Shown here piece by piece: positions 54,966-64,000 of a stretch of 64,000 bases of DNA. The stretch spans positions 2,852,001 through 2,916,000 of the forward strand of contig JAHWDD010000004.1 of the NCBI GenBank assembly GCA_023897205.1, in the 5' to 3' direction. The notes below the pieces were generated by a model. It was not told the DNA's origin. It did no database searches and saw nothing but the letters and a program-made list of their open reading frames with translations. The position numbers were made by a program, and so were the translations under genes. Source of the DNA: Exophiala sp. HKRS030. Taxonomy: Eukaryota; Ascomycota; Eurotiomycetes; Chaetothyriales; Herpotrichiellaceae. How positions within the stretch are numbered: position 1 is the stretch's first letter; every line of letters begins with the position of its first letter.

Positions 54966-55813
54966 TCACAACCTCCCTACGAGACCCATCAAATCACCAT
55001 AGATCAAACCGGAATCTCCCAAGAACCTCTTTTCCGCCCGGTTCCAATTCAAAACTTGCCATATTCGTGTGACGTATTCCTTCTTGTTGTTCCAATATTG
55101 CAAATAGTAAGCGTGTTCCCACATGTCTATACCCAAGATTGGGAGGATCTTGCCGGTCGACGCGGTACTACCTGGCAAATCTTGATCCTTGGAAGTGGTG
55201 ATTTCTAGAATTTCAGTCTTGTTGTTGGCCGTCACCTTCTTGACGAGCCATGCCCAACCGGAACCTTGAATCGACAGAGCCGCCGATTCCCATTCACCTT
55301 TGAAAGATTCGACATTTCCCCATTGTTTCATGATGGATTGATATAAATGAGGTGCCACCTTTTCAATAATATCCGTGGCCGGTGTTGTAGTCGTCGTCGT
55401 CGTCGATGGTGTCAATCCTTCCCAAAACAATGTATGATTGACGTGTCCTCCCGCGTTAAACTTGATCATTGACTGTAGATCCAATTGTCGAATCAGGTTT
55501 CCCGTAGAAATCGCCTCCGCTTGTAATGCCAATGCGTTGTTCAAGTTTGTGATATAAGTTTGATGATGTCGGTTGTAGTGTAATTCCATTATTTGACGTG
55601 ATATAAAAGGTTCGAGGTCCTGAGCAAAAATGTGTCAGTATCATGACAACAGAAAGTAGTTCAGCACAATTAGTAGCAGCAACAACAGGTACTTCCCATC
55701 TTGCTCATCGACATGAACAAGACAAAATCTCTGGCCAGTGTCTGCTTCATACGACGTATACATACATTCAATTCATAATCAAGTCGTGGTAGAGAGTATT
55801 TTCCAACCGCCAT
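54966..55813 (-). CDS. Mn/Fe superoxide dismutase without mitochondrial presequence
   Basis: Minus-strand exons are 55766-55813 and 54966-55619, giving 233 residues, with a 146-bp intron. Joining yields [34 protein letters not shown], the standard start of the mature enzyme. Metal ligands are visible: His in [10 protein letters not shown], His in GGHVNHTLFW, and Asp and His in DMWEHAYYLQYW. A small Thr-rich insertion (STTTTTTTPAT) lies after helix 2. The protein begins only five residues before the fold, so no mitochondrial targeting peptide is present and a cytosolic location is expected. It converts superoxide to peroxide and oxygen. It faces the metallothionein gene. Cytosolic Mn-SODs are known from Candida, where one replaces Cu/Zn-SOD when copper is scarce. 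Confidence 0.92.
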
Positions 55814-56291
55814 GTTTTTTGTCGACAAAAATTCGGATGCCCTGGTTTTCAAACCCCACCAAAGAGACAGAAAGAAAAAAGAAAAAGATCAGGGACCAAA
55901 GAGATGCAATTCTTTCTCACATCTTAATAAATGCCCATGGGCAAGAGCACTTATTGTTCCACCCCCCTCCAACCCTCTCTTAGACCCATGCTTTTAAGGT
56001 CCTCGATCATGAAATGTGGATCATCCAACTGTACCAGAAGTAAGAAAGGTCGATTCCGTCGCAATCTATTGGTCAATGAAGAACGTGCTCATGAGCGCGT
56101 TTCTTTTCAATCTTGCTCATCGTGATCCCGTCAATGTCGCTTGTACATGACGATTCTGTCATGATTCGGATATGGCCCCGTTGATTATAAATGATGGCCC
56201 TCGGGAAGTGTACGCATGGGTGGGCGGGAGGTGAATGCAGGGGTGGTCGGTAGATGGTGGGTTTCCGTCTCTCAACGTATATTAATCCAAC
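55814..56291. other. Mn-SOD promoter and Zn2Cys6 gene 3' flank
   Basis: No gene is seen. Confidence 0.5.
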
Positions 56292-58290
56292 TCACCACAG
56301 CGACAGGTCCCAATCTTTCTCGGCTGTTCCAGTAGGTGGTTAGCGATCGTACGAAACCCAAGAAAAAAACACCTGTGGTCAATACGTACACAACAATTGA
56401 TGATACTGATATTGAGCTCCCGTCGAACCCATGGAATCCCTCTTTCTCCAAAGTTCCAACAAGAAATCCCGGGCGGAATCGGTGTTGCGGAGCGAATAAG
56501 TCGTTCTCATCCTGTCGATCCAACCCATGACGAACTGTTTGTCTTGGTCCCGTAGCGATGCGCATCCGAAGATGAACAGAGGTTGTAACGTCGCGACTCC
56601 CGGACTCGCGAATTCGTAAATGGTGATCCCACTCAGGCATTTTATCCCCCTTTCCACCAAATCTTGCACCCTGTCATCCGAGACGCTGACGTTCATGGCC
56701 CTCTGGTAGACCTGCAGCATCACGGCGAGATGGTACGCCTCGTTGAGGGAGAAATAATCCGACGCGGGTTCGGGTTGGGTGTCGGCGGAGCTGGCCGGGT
56801 CGAGTTCCGTGACGGGATTGTCAATCATCCCACCAATCTTCGCGAGGAGCGCTTCGCATCTCGTCGAGTGTGCATTTCGCAATATCTCGACAGCTCCGTC
56901 TTCACCCAGCTTGACTTCCAATCTCTCCAGCGCCTGACTTTCGGCGTGGAGCATGTCAAGCTCTTCAAAGACGGGAGGTAGCTTCGTCGAGAAGCCGTCG
57001 TAAATGTCAATGTAGTCGCTGGCACCAGCGGGAGTCAAGGTCAACACGGGCTTCTCATTGAGTCTGGGAGTCGGGTTTCCCAATAGGATGGACAACGATT
57101 GCATCGACTTCCACCACCTCCAGAGCACCAAAATGTTTCCGGAATCTGGCGGGTGCATGGTGAAGTAGTTCCTGATCATCGTCGCAGCACCCTGGAGGTG
57201 TAATCTCCACGACTTGGGCTTCTCTCCTCCCGCGAGGATGTCACACAGACACAAGGTCAAAGCCGTCGCGATGGACTGTTCGTCGACCGCCGCGTTCTGA
57301 CCTACGCTTTGCAGTCGGAGCTGCTGGAGACTGGTATATCGAAGCTGAGCAAGATATGCCTCATCGTTGTAAGAACCGAGAGAGATCTGATGAATGGCCG
57401 CCAGGCCGAGGATCGCAGACAGAAGGTGCGTCCCGTGTGACGTGTCGAGTGCCATGGGTAGTAACACTGTACAAAAATCATTCTGCATAGCGTGGTGAAG
57501 CGACAGGTAGCTCGACACCGTCAACGTGAAGTGATTCAGTAGCGAGCGATCGACATTTGAGAGCCACGGGAGCCAATCGGGGTTCAAAATGACGTCGATA
57601 GGACTGCTTGTCTTTTGCAGGCCAAAGTCGATCACCAGGTCCGAACACGACCTCTCATCGGTCGAGTCAGGCGTGGCTGGGTAAGGCAAGAGCTCGACGT
57701 CGGCATCGTGGTCACGGCCAAGGTCATTGGAGGTTGCTGTTGTAAACGCCGATGGACTCGTGATGGAGAGTCCTCCAGGTGAGGCGTCATGCGTACTGTC
57801 GGAGGGGGCGATGGTCGTCGGGTCATGACTGAAGTCGCTGAACGACGAGGGGGAATCGACAAGACCGCCTTCTGTCACGACCGAGGATTCCGACAATGGT
57901 GTATTTTCGAGAAGAGATGGGGCGGTTGCTATTCGCGTACTGGTCTGACCGTTGCCAGGCCCGTAGACGAAGGAATTAGAATAGGAGGCTACACAACACC
58001 AACGTCAGCAATCAATAATACCACCACGTTCCATCAATCAGTCCTTTACCATTGGAGGAGGCGGCGGTGGTGGTGTTGTGAGATTGCTTGACCACGGCGC
58101 CAGAGGACAGGACCTGACCGAAACAAGATTTCTTAAAGGACCGTCCGCCCCATCGAAGGGCCTTGTCGTAGGAACACTCTTTCCCCGTACTCGAGCAATA
58201 TTCGCAGCTTGGCCGATGCTCGGAGCATTTCCGGTGCATGCGACGACATTCCCGGCACCCACCTCTAGAGCGGAGTTGTTGTTTCGCCAT
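56292..58290 (-). CDS. Zn2Cys6 fungal transcription factor (Fungal_trans_2 type)
   Basis: Minus-strand exons are 58050-58290, 56390-57988 and 56292-56323, giving 623 residues. The zinc cluster is C-x2-C-x6-C-x6-C-x2-C-x6-C (GGCRECRRMHRKC ... CEYCSSTGKEC) at about residues 11-40, preceded by a basic N-terminus. A Ser/Thr-rich linker follows. The regulatory domain (about 210-600) is typical: WLSNVDRSLLNHFTLTVSSYLS, LPMALDTSHGTHLLSAILGLAAIH, then IATALTLCLCDILAGG and WRLHLQGAATMI. The last exon is only 32 bases. It was chosen because GTACGT, a CTAAC branch site and AG are present, and it gives SEKDWDLSLW, an ending close to many of these factors. Without it the protein would stop 4 residues past the donor. 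Target genes unknown. Confidence 0.9.
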
Positions 58291-58902
58291 AAGCAGCGGC
58301 CTTGGGAGCTTCGCCTTTGCCTTTGCGCGCGGGCGAGGCAAACAACATGGCAGACCACTTTTCAGTAATGGTCGGTGATGGTGTGGTGTGAGAAAGTTGA
58401 CAATATTGGCCTCCCCGGCCTTCAATAGGAAACTGGAGGATACAAATGCCTGAAAGCACACGTGAGCGGGTTGTCGACCAACTCTGTGCTCTCTCTCACC
58501 TTGTTCGTTGGATGCACGAAAGAAGAAAGTAGATGCGGTTTTTGAGCGAGCGTATGAGATTTGACAACGACCTCGGTTGATAGCGTCGACCTTCTGTTTT
58601 TAGACTAGTGCACTTGCTATGGTGGACTCGACTTATCATTCAAGACGGAATACTCCGTTTCCCCAGATTGATATCAACTATATTATAGAGTACGAGTAGG
58701 AGAAGGGTCTTGTGACTTCAAAGCATTACTACAGAGTATTGTGGTGAATACTATATGTGTACCGACCGTGGTCGGCGACTCTGGATATTGTTTCTAGACA
58801 AGACAGCTGTGTAAAAAGACTTTTCATTTGATCAATCCATCGTCATTAATTCAGTATCCCTCTATCTGTCGTTGGTGGACATTCCGCTTCGCTCCAGCTC
58901 TC
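58291..58902. other. Spacer between two minus-strand genes
   Basis: The zinc-factor frame stays open about 170 bases upstream of its chosen ATG without another ATG until 58461. One partial TACTCCGT motif lies near 58650. No gene is seen. Confidence 0.5.
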
Positions 58903-59925
58903 TTACCACCTTCTAGGGTACTCGCAGTTGTTCTGCCCTACGCTCTCCAAGATTCCCCAGTACTCATGAATGTAACTTGGCAGCTGGAACCATGTCCCTG
59001 CACTCAGTTTGACCCAACGTGCATGTGTCTTCTCGTCGAGATGGAGATGGGTCGTGACATCCGCGTTCTCGTCAATCACCTTGACCAGAATCTCGCTGGA
59101 CTCGAGAAACCTCTCCCAATAATCGTCGACCGAGATGAAGGGTGTTATCTGCTCTGGGTAGATTTCGTAGCATCTTGGCTCGTGTTGACCGCTGTACAGG
59201 ATGAGGTGCAGGAGGATGACATCGTCTTGTTCAACGGGGGAAGGCTCACGACCGTGTTCGGTCGAATACTGGTGGATAAAGTCGCGGACTGCGATCCGTA
59301 CAGTCTTGAATCCACGAACGGTAGAGGCGAATCTTTCAGGAAGGGCTTCGTAACGTTCCTCATCATGCATCCCAAAACCCGCATATGCTAGATGCCCCCT
59401 GTCAAGCGTTCTCCAGTCGGTCCCGTCGTACAAGAAGGTAAAATCGAGCTCGGGGTTTTCATCATCGTCGTTGTCATCGTTACCACTAGTCTCACTGGCA
59501 TCGTTGTTGTCACCATTGTCCTCACCAACATCACTGCTCTCAGAGTCGACTTCTTCGTCATGATCATCGGCATCGTCATCCTCGTCACCCATGACGGTGT
59601 CGTGATCAATGTCCATCTCTTGGTCACAGACGTCGGTGTCGCTGTCGGATGATGGTGAGATCGGGATAAGGCCATCGTCCAGAGGGTTGATTGCCTCGCT
59701 GATGCAGTCGTCAATGCCAGGAACGTGGCAGGGCAGTGAGACCTCTTGTACAGAAATATCACCGGATTCCTCGCCTTGTTGCTGCTGAGCGTACAGATTT
59801 GGCTCCTCCGTCAGAGGTGGTGGAATGGCTGAGAAGGCCTCCTGGACAATCATTAGTGGATGGTGACACAATCCCTGAGTGAGAGACCCTACTGAGGGGC
59901 TTCCTTGTTCTTGGGACCGCGACAT
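58903..59925 (-). CDS. Acidic hypothetical fungal protein
   Basis: Single exon, 340 residues from ATG 59925 (the frame is open upstream but has no earlier ATG). The middle is a strongly acidic, disordered stretch of about 70 residues (DEDDDADDHDEEVDSESSDVGED and NDDNDDDENPE). After it comes a more ordered C-terminal part: LDFTFLYDGTDWRTLDRGHLAYAGF, then VRGFKTVRIAVRDFIHQYS and DVTTHLHLDEKTHARWVKLSAGTWFQLPSYIHEYWGIL. I do not recognise a family. The C-terminal part has the length and predicted content of a single small globular domain. The acidic run could bind basic proteins or chromatin (speculative). Confidence 0.6.
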   Translation of the reverse strand: MSRSQEQGSPSVGSLTQGLCHHPLMIVQEAFSAIPPPLTEEPNLYAQQQQGEESGDISVQEVSLPCHVPGIDDCISEAINPLDDGLIPISPSSDSDTDVCDQEMDIDHDTVMGDEDDDADDHDEEVDSESSDVGEDNGDNNDASETSGNDDNDDDENPELDFTFLYDGTDWRTLDRGHLAYAGFGMHDEERYEALPERFASTVRGFKTVRIAVRDFIHQYSTEHGREPSPVEQDDVILLHLILYSGQHEPRCYEIYPEQITPFISVDDYWERFLESSEILVKVIDENADVTTHLHLDEKTHARWVKLSAGTWFQLPSYIHEYWGILESVGQNNCEYPRRW

Positions 59926-60994
59926 CTTGATTTGAGCTTCGGAGGGAATGACTTTGCAAATATCCCAGACTTGTGTCGCGAAAAGCGTACCAAGCAAGGT
60001 GTCTGATAATGTGACTGCAAGTTTGAAGATATAACGCCCAGTTTCTGATTGATGCAATATGGAAAAAAATACGTGGAAGTCGGACGGTAGAACCTGAGAT
60101 TGAGCAACTATATATACGTCTCCTGGGCGGTGAACGCGCTGGGCTGTGAACTGACGTCCACTGCCTTGAGGGCGGCGAAAGTGACGACAGAGTGACGAAG
60201 TATTGACAGGTTGTTGAGGAATGGATGAAGCAGTCAGTGAACTGGGAATAAACCCAACTGTGATGTGAAAAGACGACTTCTGTTCATTTTGCCTGAAGAA
60301 TGCACAAGGTCTTCGTCACCAGCTGTAAGCTCGTAGAGGGCTGCATTGGGGTTGTTGACTGGAAGCTGATCCATCCACCCACCATACAACAGCCCCTGAC
60401 TGATATTGTTAATCGTCACAAGTCCCAAGCTTGGAGACCACCCTATATGCAGGCAGCACAAGCCTAGAGAATGTGGGCGCTCAAATGCAGGGCACAACCG
60501 TAGCAGGCCCGGCCCCTGAGACCCATATTCAAAGTGTTCGTCGGCACAGAATATATATATGGCACATAAGGTCTTGTTGCAAGAAAGTCACGACTGTTGC
60601 GGCCTGCCTCACAAAGTGATGTATTCACCTTAATGACCTTGGTCTCTGCATCAGTACCGGAGAGTGGCCTTCTCATGCATGCAACAAGTACGTGTTCGAC
60701 ACAAGCAGTCAAGGACAACAAAGTCCGTCCTCAGCGGAAGAGCTGCCTTTAGTGTCGCTGTCATCGACAGCTGAACACCTATCATCAACATCTGAGGCCA
60801 CAGACAGAGAAATCTCTTTGTTGTTTGCTGTTTGCTGTTCGCTGCAATCCAGACACAAATGACTGATCAATAGTGACGTCATTTCTGAAGACTACAAAGT
60901 TCTCGAATTATATGTGTTTGACAGGCCATGACAAAGTCTCTAAACACGACTCACCTACGAGTATTGAGTATTGTTTCCAAGGCTCTGAAGATTG
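59926..60994. other. Intergenic
   Basis: Promoters of the flanking, divergent genes. Open frames here carry no motif. Confidence 0.5.
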
Positions 60995-61595
60995 ATGCAA
61001 TTGTCTAGATCAACAACTCGCCTCAAACGCAGGTTCAGCCTGTTGAACGGCCTCCGGGCGAAAGTACTTCAAACGCCATTGTTTCGTGCCACGGGCAAAA
61101 TCCCTCCGCCACCTCCAAAAACACAGGCCGACACCATGTCGGGGCCTTTGAATGGTATGCACAAAACACAATATCAATGTCCTACCGTGTAACCAAACAC
61201 TGACGGCACTAGTGTTTAAACAACCTCTTGCATTCTTCTCCAACCGTCCTGTCACAGGTTTTCATAGAGATGGCTATTGTAAAACAGGAGCTGCGGACTT
61301 CGGAAACCACGCAGTGGCTGGTGTCGTTACCGACGAATTCTTGGATTTCTCGGCATCGCAGGGTAACGATCTTCGGAGCGCAGGATTGACGGGAGGATGC
61401 AAATGGTGCCTGTGCACATCGAGATGGTTGGAGGCATTTCAGGCGTATAAAGACGGGAGGATCAGTAAGAACGGCGTCCCGAGGGTGCATTTGGAGGCCA
61501 CGGAAGACAGTGCTTTGAGCAAGGTGGATTTGGACACGTTCCGAGAATTCTCGGCCAGGCCAGAGGTCGGTGCAAATGGTGTCAACGGCCACTAG
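60995..61595 (+). CDS. DUF2237 protein with mitochondrial-type presequence
   Basis: Exons are 60995-61154 and 61213-61595, giving 180 residues with a 58-bp intron. The splice restores LNVFKQPLAFFSNRPVTGFHRDGYCKTG. This matches the bacterial and fungal DUF2237 start (N-V-x-G-x-x-L ... T-G-F-x-R-D-G-x-C). Later motifs fit too: VTDEFLDFSASQGNDL, then CKWCLCTSRWLEAF and VHLEATEDSAL. The first 47 residues are extra and rich in Arg/Ser (QLSRSTTRLKRRFSLLNGL), an amphipathic mitochondrial presequence. A second in-frame ATG at 61136 would give a form without it. DUF2237 function is unknown; conserved cysteines suggest redox or metal chemistry. Confidence 0.88.
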
Positions 61596-62964
61596 CCTTT
61601 TGCTGGTGACAACAATGAATGATAACTAAATCCACGTTCCTCCGTTTGCTCGGTCATCATTAGTAGTATCCCATGCTTCGTGGGCAAGGGGTACTCTTAC
61701 AGGGAAAAGTGAAAATGTGATGCGCCGCCCCCCAGAGTAATCGGAATCGAATTGAAACCTGGCCTGTTCACTCGAAACAGGCAGACTTCCGCTGCGATTG
61801 CACTAAAGTAAGTCCGCTCTCATCTAGTGAGACGCGCCATACAATCTTCACAACGGCTCTTCCATAGGGAGTCCTCCAAGAATGACCAACGTGAACGACG
61901 GGGCGAACACGGGCCCTCAAGAAGCCCTGTAAATTTCTGATGCCGATTGTGGGCACGAATCGTGCTGGACCCTCGCGGGCAGTCCTGAGGCCTTAGAGTC
62001 GAAGATGGACTCAAGGCACAGGCTGATTTTGAAGATTACTCCGAATTTCTCATCTGCAAGGGAGATGTTCTTCTCGACTGCCGATCAAGCAGGAGAAGAG
62101 CATTGTTGGTAGCAGAGAACGCAGCGGTTGGGGAGCGGCGCATGAGGAAAGAGCGCCAAATGTTGTGCACACACAAGAGAAATTTGTATGCAAACTGGTC
62201 GCATTCTGCCACCTGTCACCGCCCCACGAGGAAACCCTAGTCACGTGATCGCGAATTATATAGTACGTTGTTCAGAATACTTAGGTCAGAATACTGAAAC
62301 TTGCTTCAAAGATTACCAGACTTAAGCCACGGTCGTAAAGAGATTTATTAGACTATAGACATGGTTGCCAGCTCGATGAAGAGCGAAGCCGTTGCGGTGG
62401 TTACTGTACAATTTCATGAACGCCGTAGCGATGTAACAGATCCTTGAACCACGATACTCCAGGTGATCGGGCAATACCTCGTTCTAGCTGTTGAATGGGT
62501 GGGCATAATGCCTTTCGTCTGGATAAGCGGGCTGTTCGGAGCGAGCCCAACTCGTTATATCTGGAGGAGCGAGGCCCAATTCAATGATTGGTATGGTCAG
62601 GACGACAAGCAAGGGCAAGTCCTTTCACTGAGCAATGCTTTGATTCTAAGAAGAATCATTTGCCTAGCCCAGAGCATTCTTCTGGAATGCCGGCAGAGCT
62701 TCGAAGAGAGTGATGCCGTTTTGGGGTGTCTGGCCATTCCTCATGTTTCGTGTCCCTGTTGACAAGCATGTATGCAAAGTCGCAATTCCAGACAAATATT
62801 GGCAAATCCAAATGAGTTGTTGTGTGCGTGGTGCAAACGACTTTGCCTCAAAGGCCGCAACGACTTCCGGACAAAGGACTCAAAGCGGTATCGTAGAAAG
62901 CATATCACCATATCATCCGTGTTATCTCAATTTAGTTCTTCCGATAATCCATAGTTTGCTTATG
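61596..62964. other. Intergenic
   Basis: About 1.4 kb with only unsupported frames. It carries the 3' flanks of two convergent genes. Confidence 0.5.
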
Positions 62965-63459
62965 TCACTGATATCGCATATGCTGACCCGGAGGAGGAGC
63001 TCCCCAGCCCTGAGGAGGTCCTTGTTGAGGTGGATGCATCGGTGGCTGACCTTGTTGCGATTGTACGTCGGGTCGATTCCTGTCTCAATTGTTAGTATTC
63101 GTGAGTCCTAAAAAGTCACATGCGATGAGGCTCTTACCGCAGATCTTGACGGAATCTACAGATGGAACAAGCGATCTTGAAATCGGTTAGCCAAATCGGG
63201 GATGTTAATGCATGGTGGTAGACATACATCCTGATGCTTGCCTCCCAGAGGAATGACTGGAACCCAGCAGAAGGTAAACCAATCCCAAGACTGAATCGGA
63301 CGCGCAGACCAGTTTCCGCAGTTCTGGCATTGAGCCGTTATTCCTTCATAGCCCTTCAATGGCTTCGTGAAGTCTAGAGCTGTTATTAGCTGCACATCGA
63401 AAGGGCCGCCCCGGGTTATTGCGCACACCTTTGCTTCCAACTACGAAGAAAAACGCCAT
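62965..63459 (-). CDS. Small zinc-ribbon protein with Pro/Gln tail
   Basis: Minus-strand exons are 63429-63459, 63228-63373, 63138-63175 and 62965-63079, giving 109 residues. Every join is in frame, with introns of 55, 52 and 58 bp. The reconstructed protein begins MAFFFVVGSK. Then comes CQNCGNWSARPIQSWDWFTFCWVPVIPLGGKHQD, closed by IACSICRFRQDLR. Two CxxC knuckles flank a tryptophan-rich hydrophobic hairpin, as in the zinc_ribbon_15-type small proteins found across fungi. The tail is Gln/Pro-rich (QSQQGQPPMHPPQQGPPQGWG). Function unknown; the aromatic middle could contact a membrane. Confidence 0.85.
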
Positions 63460-64000
63460 GGATGAATATGGATTGGAGTCGTTGTGAAGGCAAACTCTTT
63501 GGACCTGGAGTTGACAAAGGCAAGACAGGCAGTTTGTGCAATGGCTTTCAACAGTCCAAAAGACGAGGCGCAGCTCGCGAACTAGATTCCAGAGACGCGC
63601 AACTCGGCTCGGCGCAGGGCGAATCACTGGCGTAGATCATCGGAGTAAATGACAGAATGCGCAGTCTCCACCAAAATACATATACGGGTCTACAGAGTAA
63701 CAAAACAACCATTTGCTTCAGCCTCGTCCCCCCCCAGAAGTTGTACAGTACGTGGTTTGCGCAAGGCTCCAACACAACACATTGCATTTCAGTCACTACC
63801 CATCCGCCCGTGTGCACAGCAGCGTCCATTTGGTCCGAAGAGAAGTAGCCAAACACTTTTATTTTTGATTATAGAGCATGGCGAATAGCACAAACGAGGC
63901 ACATCGGGTGGCAGCGGCCTCCCATCACATCCATTCAAATTAGTACTTGACAAGAGCCGTACCGAATATCACCGAGTCCTTCCATTCCTTCGAGACGCCA
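63460..64000. other. Upstream flank of the zinc-ribbon gene
   Basis: No supported gene before the window edge. Confidence 0.5.

Noticed and set aside
62463..62762. 99-codon plus-strand frame
   Set aside because: Starts without ATG, no motif, short.
1..64000. Secondary-metabolite gene cluster
   Set aside because: Transporters, regulators, an oxidase and a dehydrogenase are present, but there is no PKS, NRPS, terpene synthase or prenyltransferase, and housekeeping genes are interspersed.

Overview
The window reads as nuclear DNA of a filamentous ascomycete (Pezizomycotina). The evidence is short GT-AG introns (mostly 45-170 bp) with CTAAC/CTGAC-like branch sites, and the gene content: a Neurospora-type HET-C protein, bZIP-DUF3425 and Zn2Cys6 regulators, an RRM-YTH protein, a Neurospora-type copper metallothionein, DUF6604, DUF3455 and fungal MFS transporters. 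The class cannot be fixed from sequence alone. I rebuilt 28 protein-coding genes by joining open frames at splice sites and checking reading frame and family motifs. I saw no tRNA, rRNA, CRISPR or intact transposon.

Layout. 0.5-11.4 kb: HET-C, a cupin, then a sugar transporter divergent from a bZIP regulator, and a zinc alcohol dehydrogenase with nine exons. 12.7-18.7 kb: a four-span membrane protein, a probably peroxisomal acyl-CoA thioesterase, prefoldin subunit 4 and Atg27. 19.6-26.8 kb: a GNAT acetyltransferase, a FucP-type sugar permease and a flavin amine oxidase, separated by gene-poor DNA. 27.5-35.4 kb: mostly accessory or fungal-specific genes (disordered protein, thaumatin-like protein, DUF6604, DUF3455) with long empty spacers. 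37.4-45.3 kb: a conserved membrane-trafficking block, with Golgi CASP/Coy1 divergent from the CORVET subunit Vps3, then a Rab4-like GTPase. 46.5-52.9 kb: a disordered small protein, a DHA1 drug transporter and an m6A-reader-type YTH protein. 53.5-55.8 kb: a tiny copper metallothionein gene facing a Mn-superoxide dismutase that lacks a mitochondrial presequence. 56.3-63.5 kb: a Zn2Cys6 factor, an acidic unknown protein, a DUF2237 protein and a small zinc-ribbon protein.

Most notable points. (1) The metallothionein gene was too short for ORF calling; its seven-cysteine spacing is that of Neurospora CuMT. (2) Its upstream DNA holds seven sites of TACTGTA/TACAGTA in about 380 bp. (3) Three probable GC-AG introns lie in two genes, and one of those genes also has a 12-bp internal exon. 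(4) The Rab4-like protein has Thr in place of the catalytic Gln, plus a large insertion between G4 and G5. (5) The YTH fold is interrupted by about 165 low-complexity residues. (6) A strong inverted repeat lies at about 50.75 kb, and the dispersed motif TACGGAGTA recurs in spacers. Membrane trafficking (Coy1, Vps3, Rab4, Atg27) and metal/oxidative stress (metallothionein, Mn-SOD) are the two themes where neighbouring genes plausibly act in one process; otherwise the order looks like ordinary fungal gene mixing.
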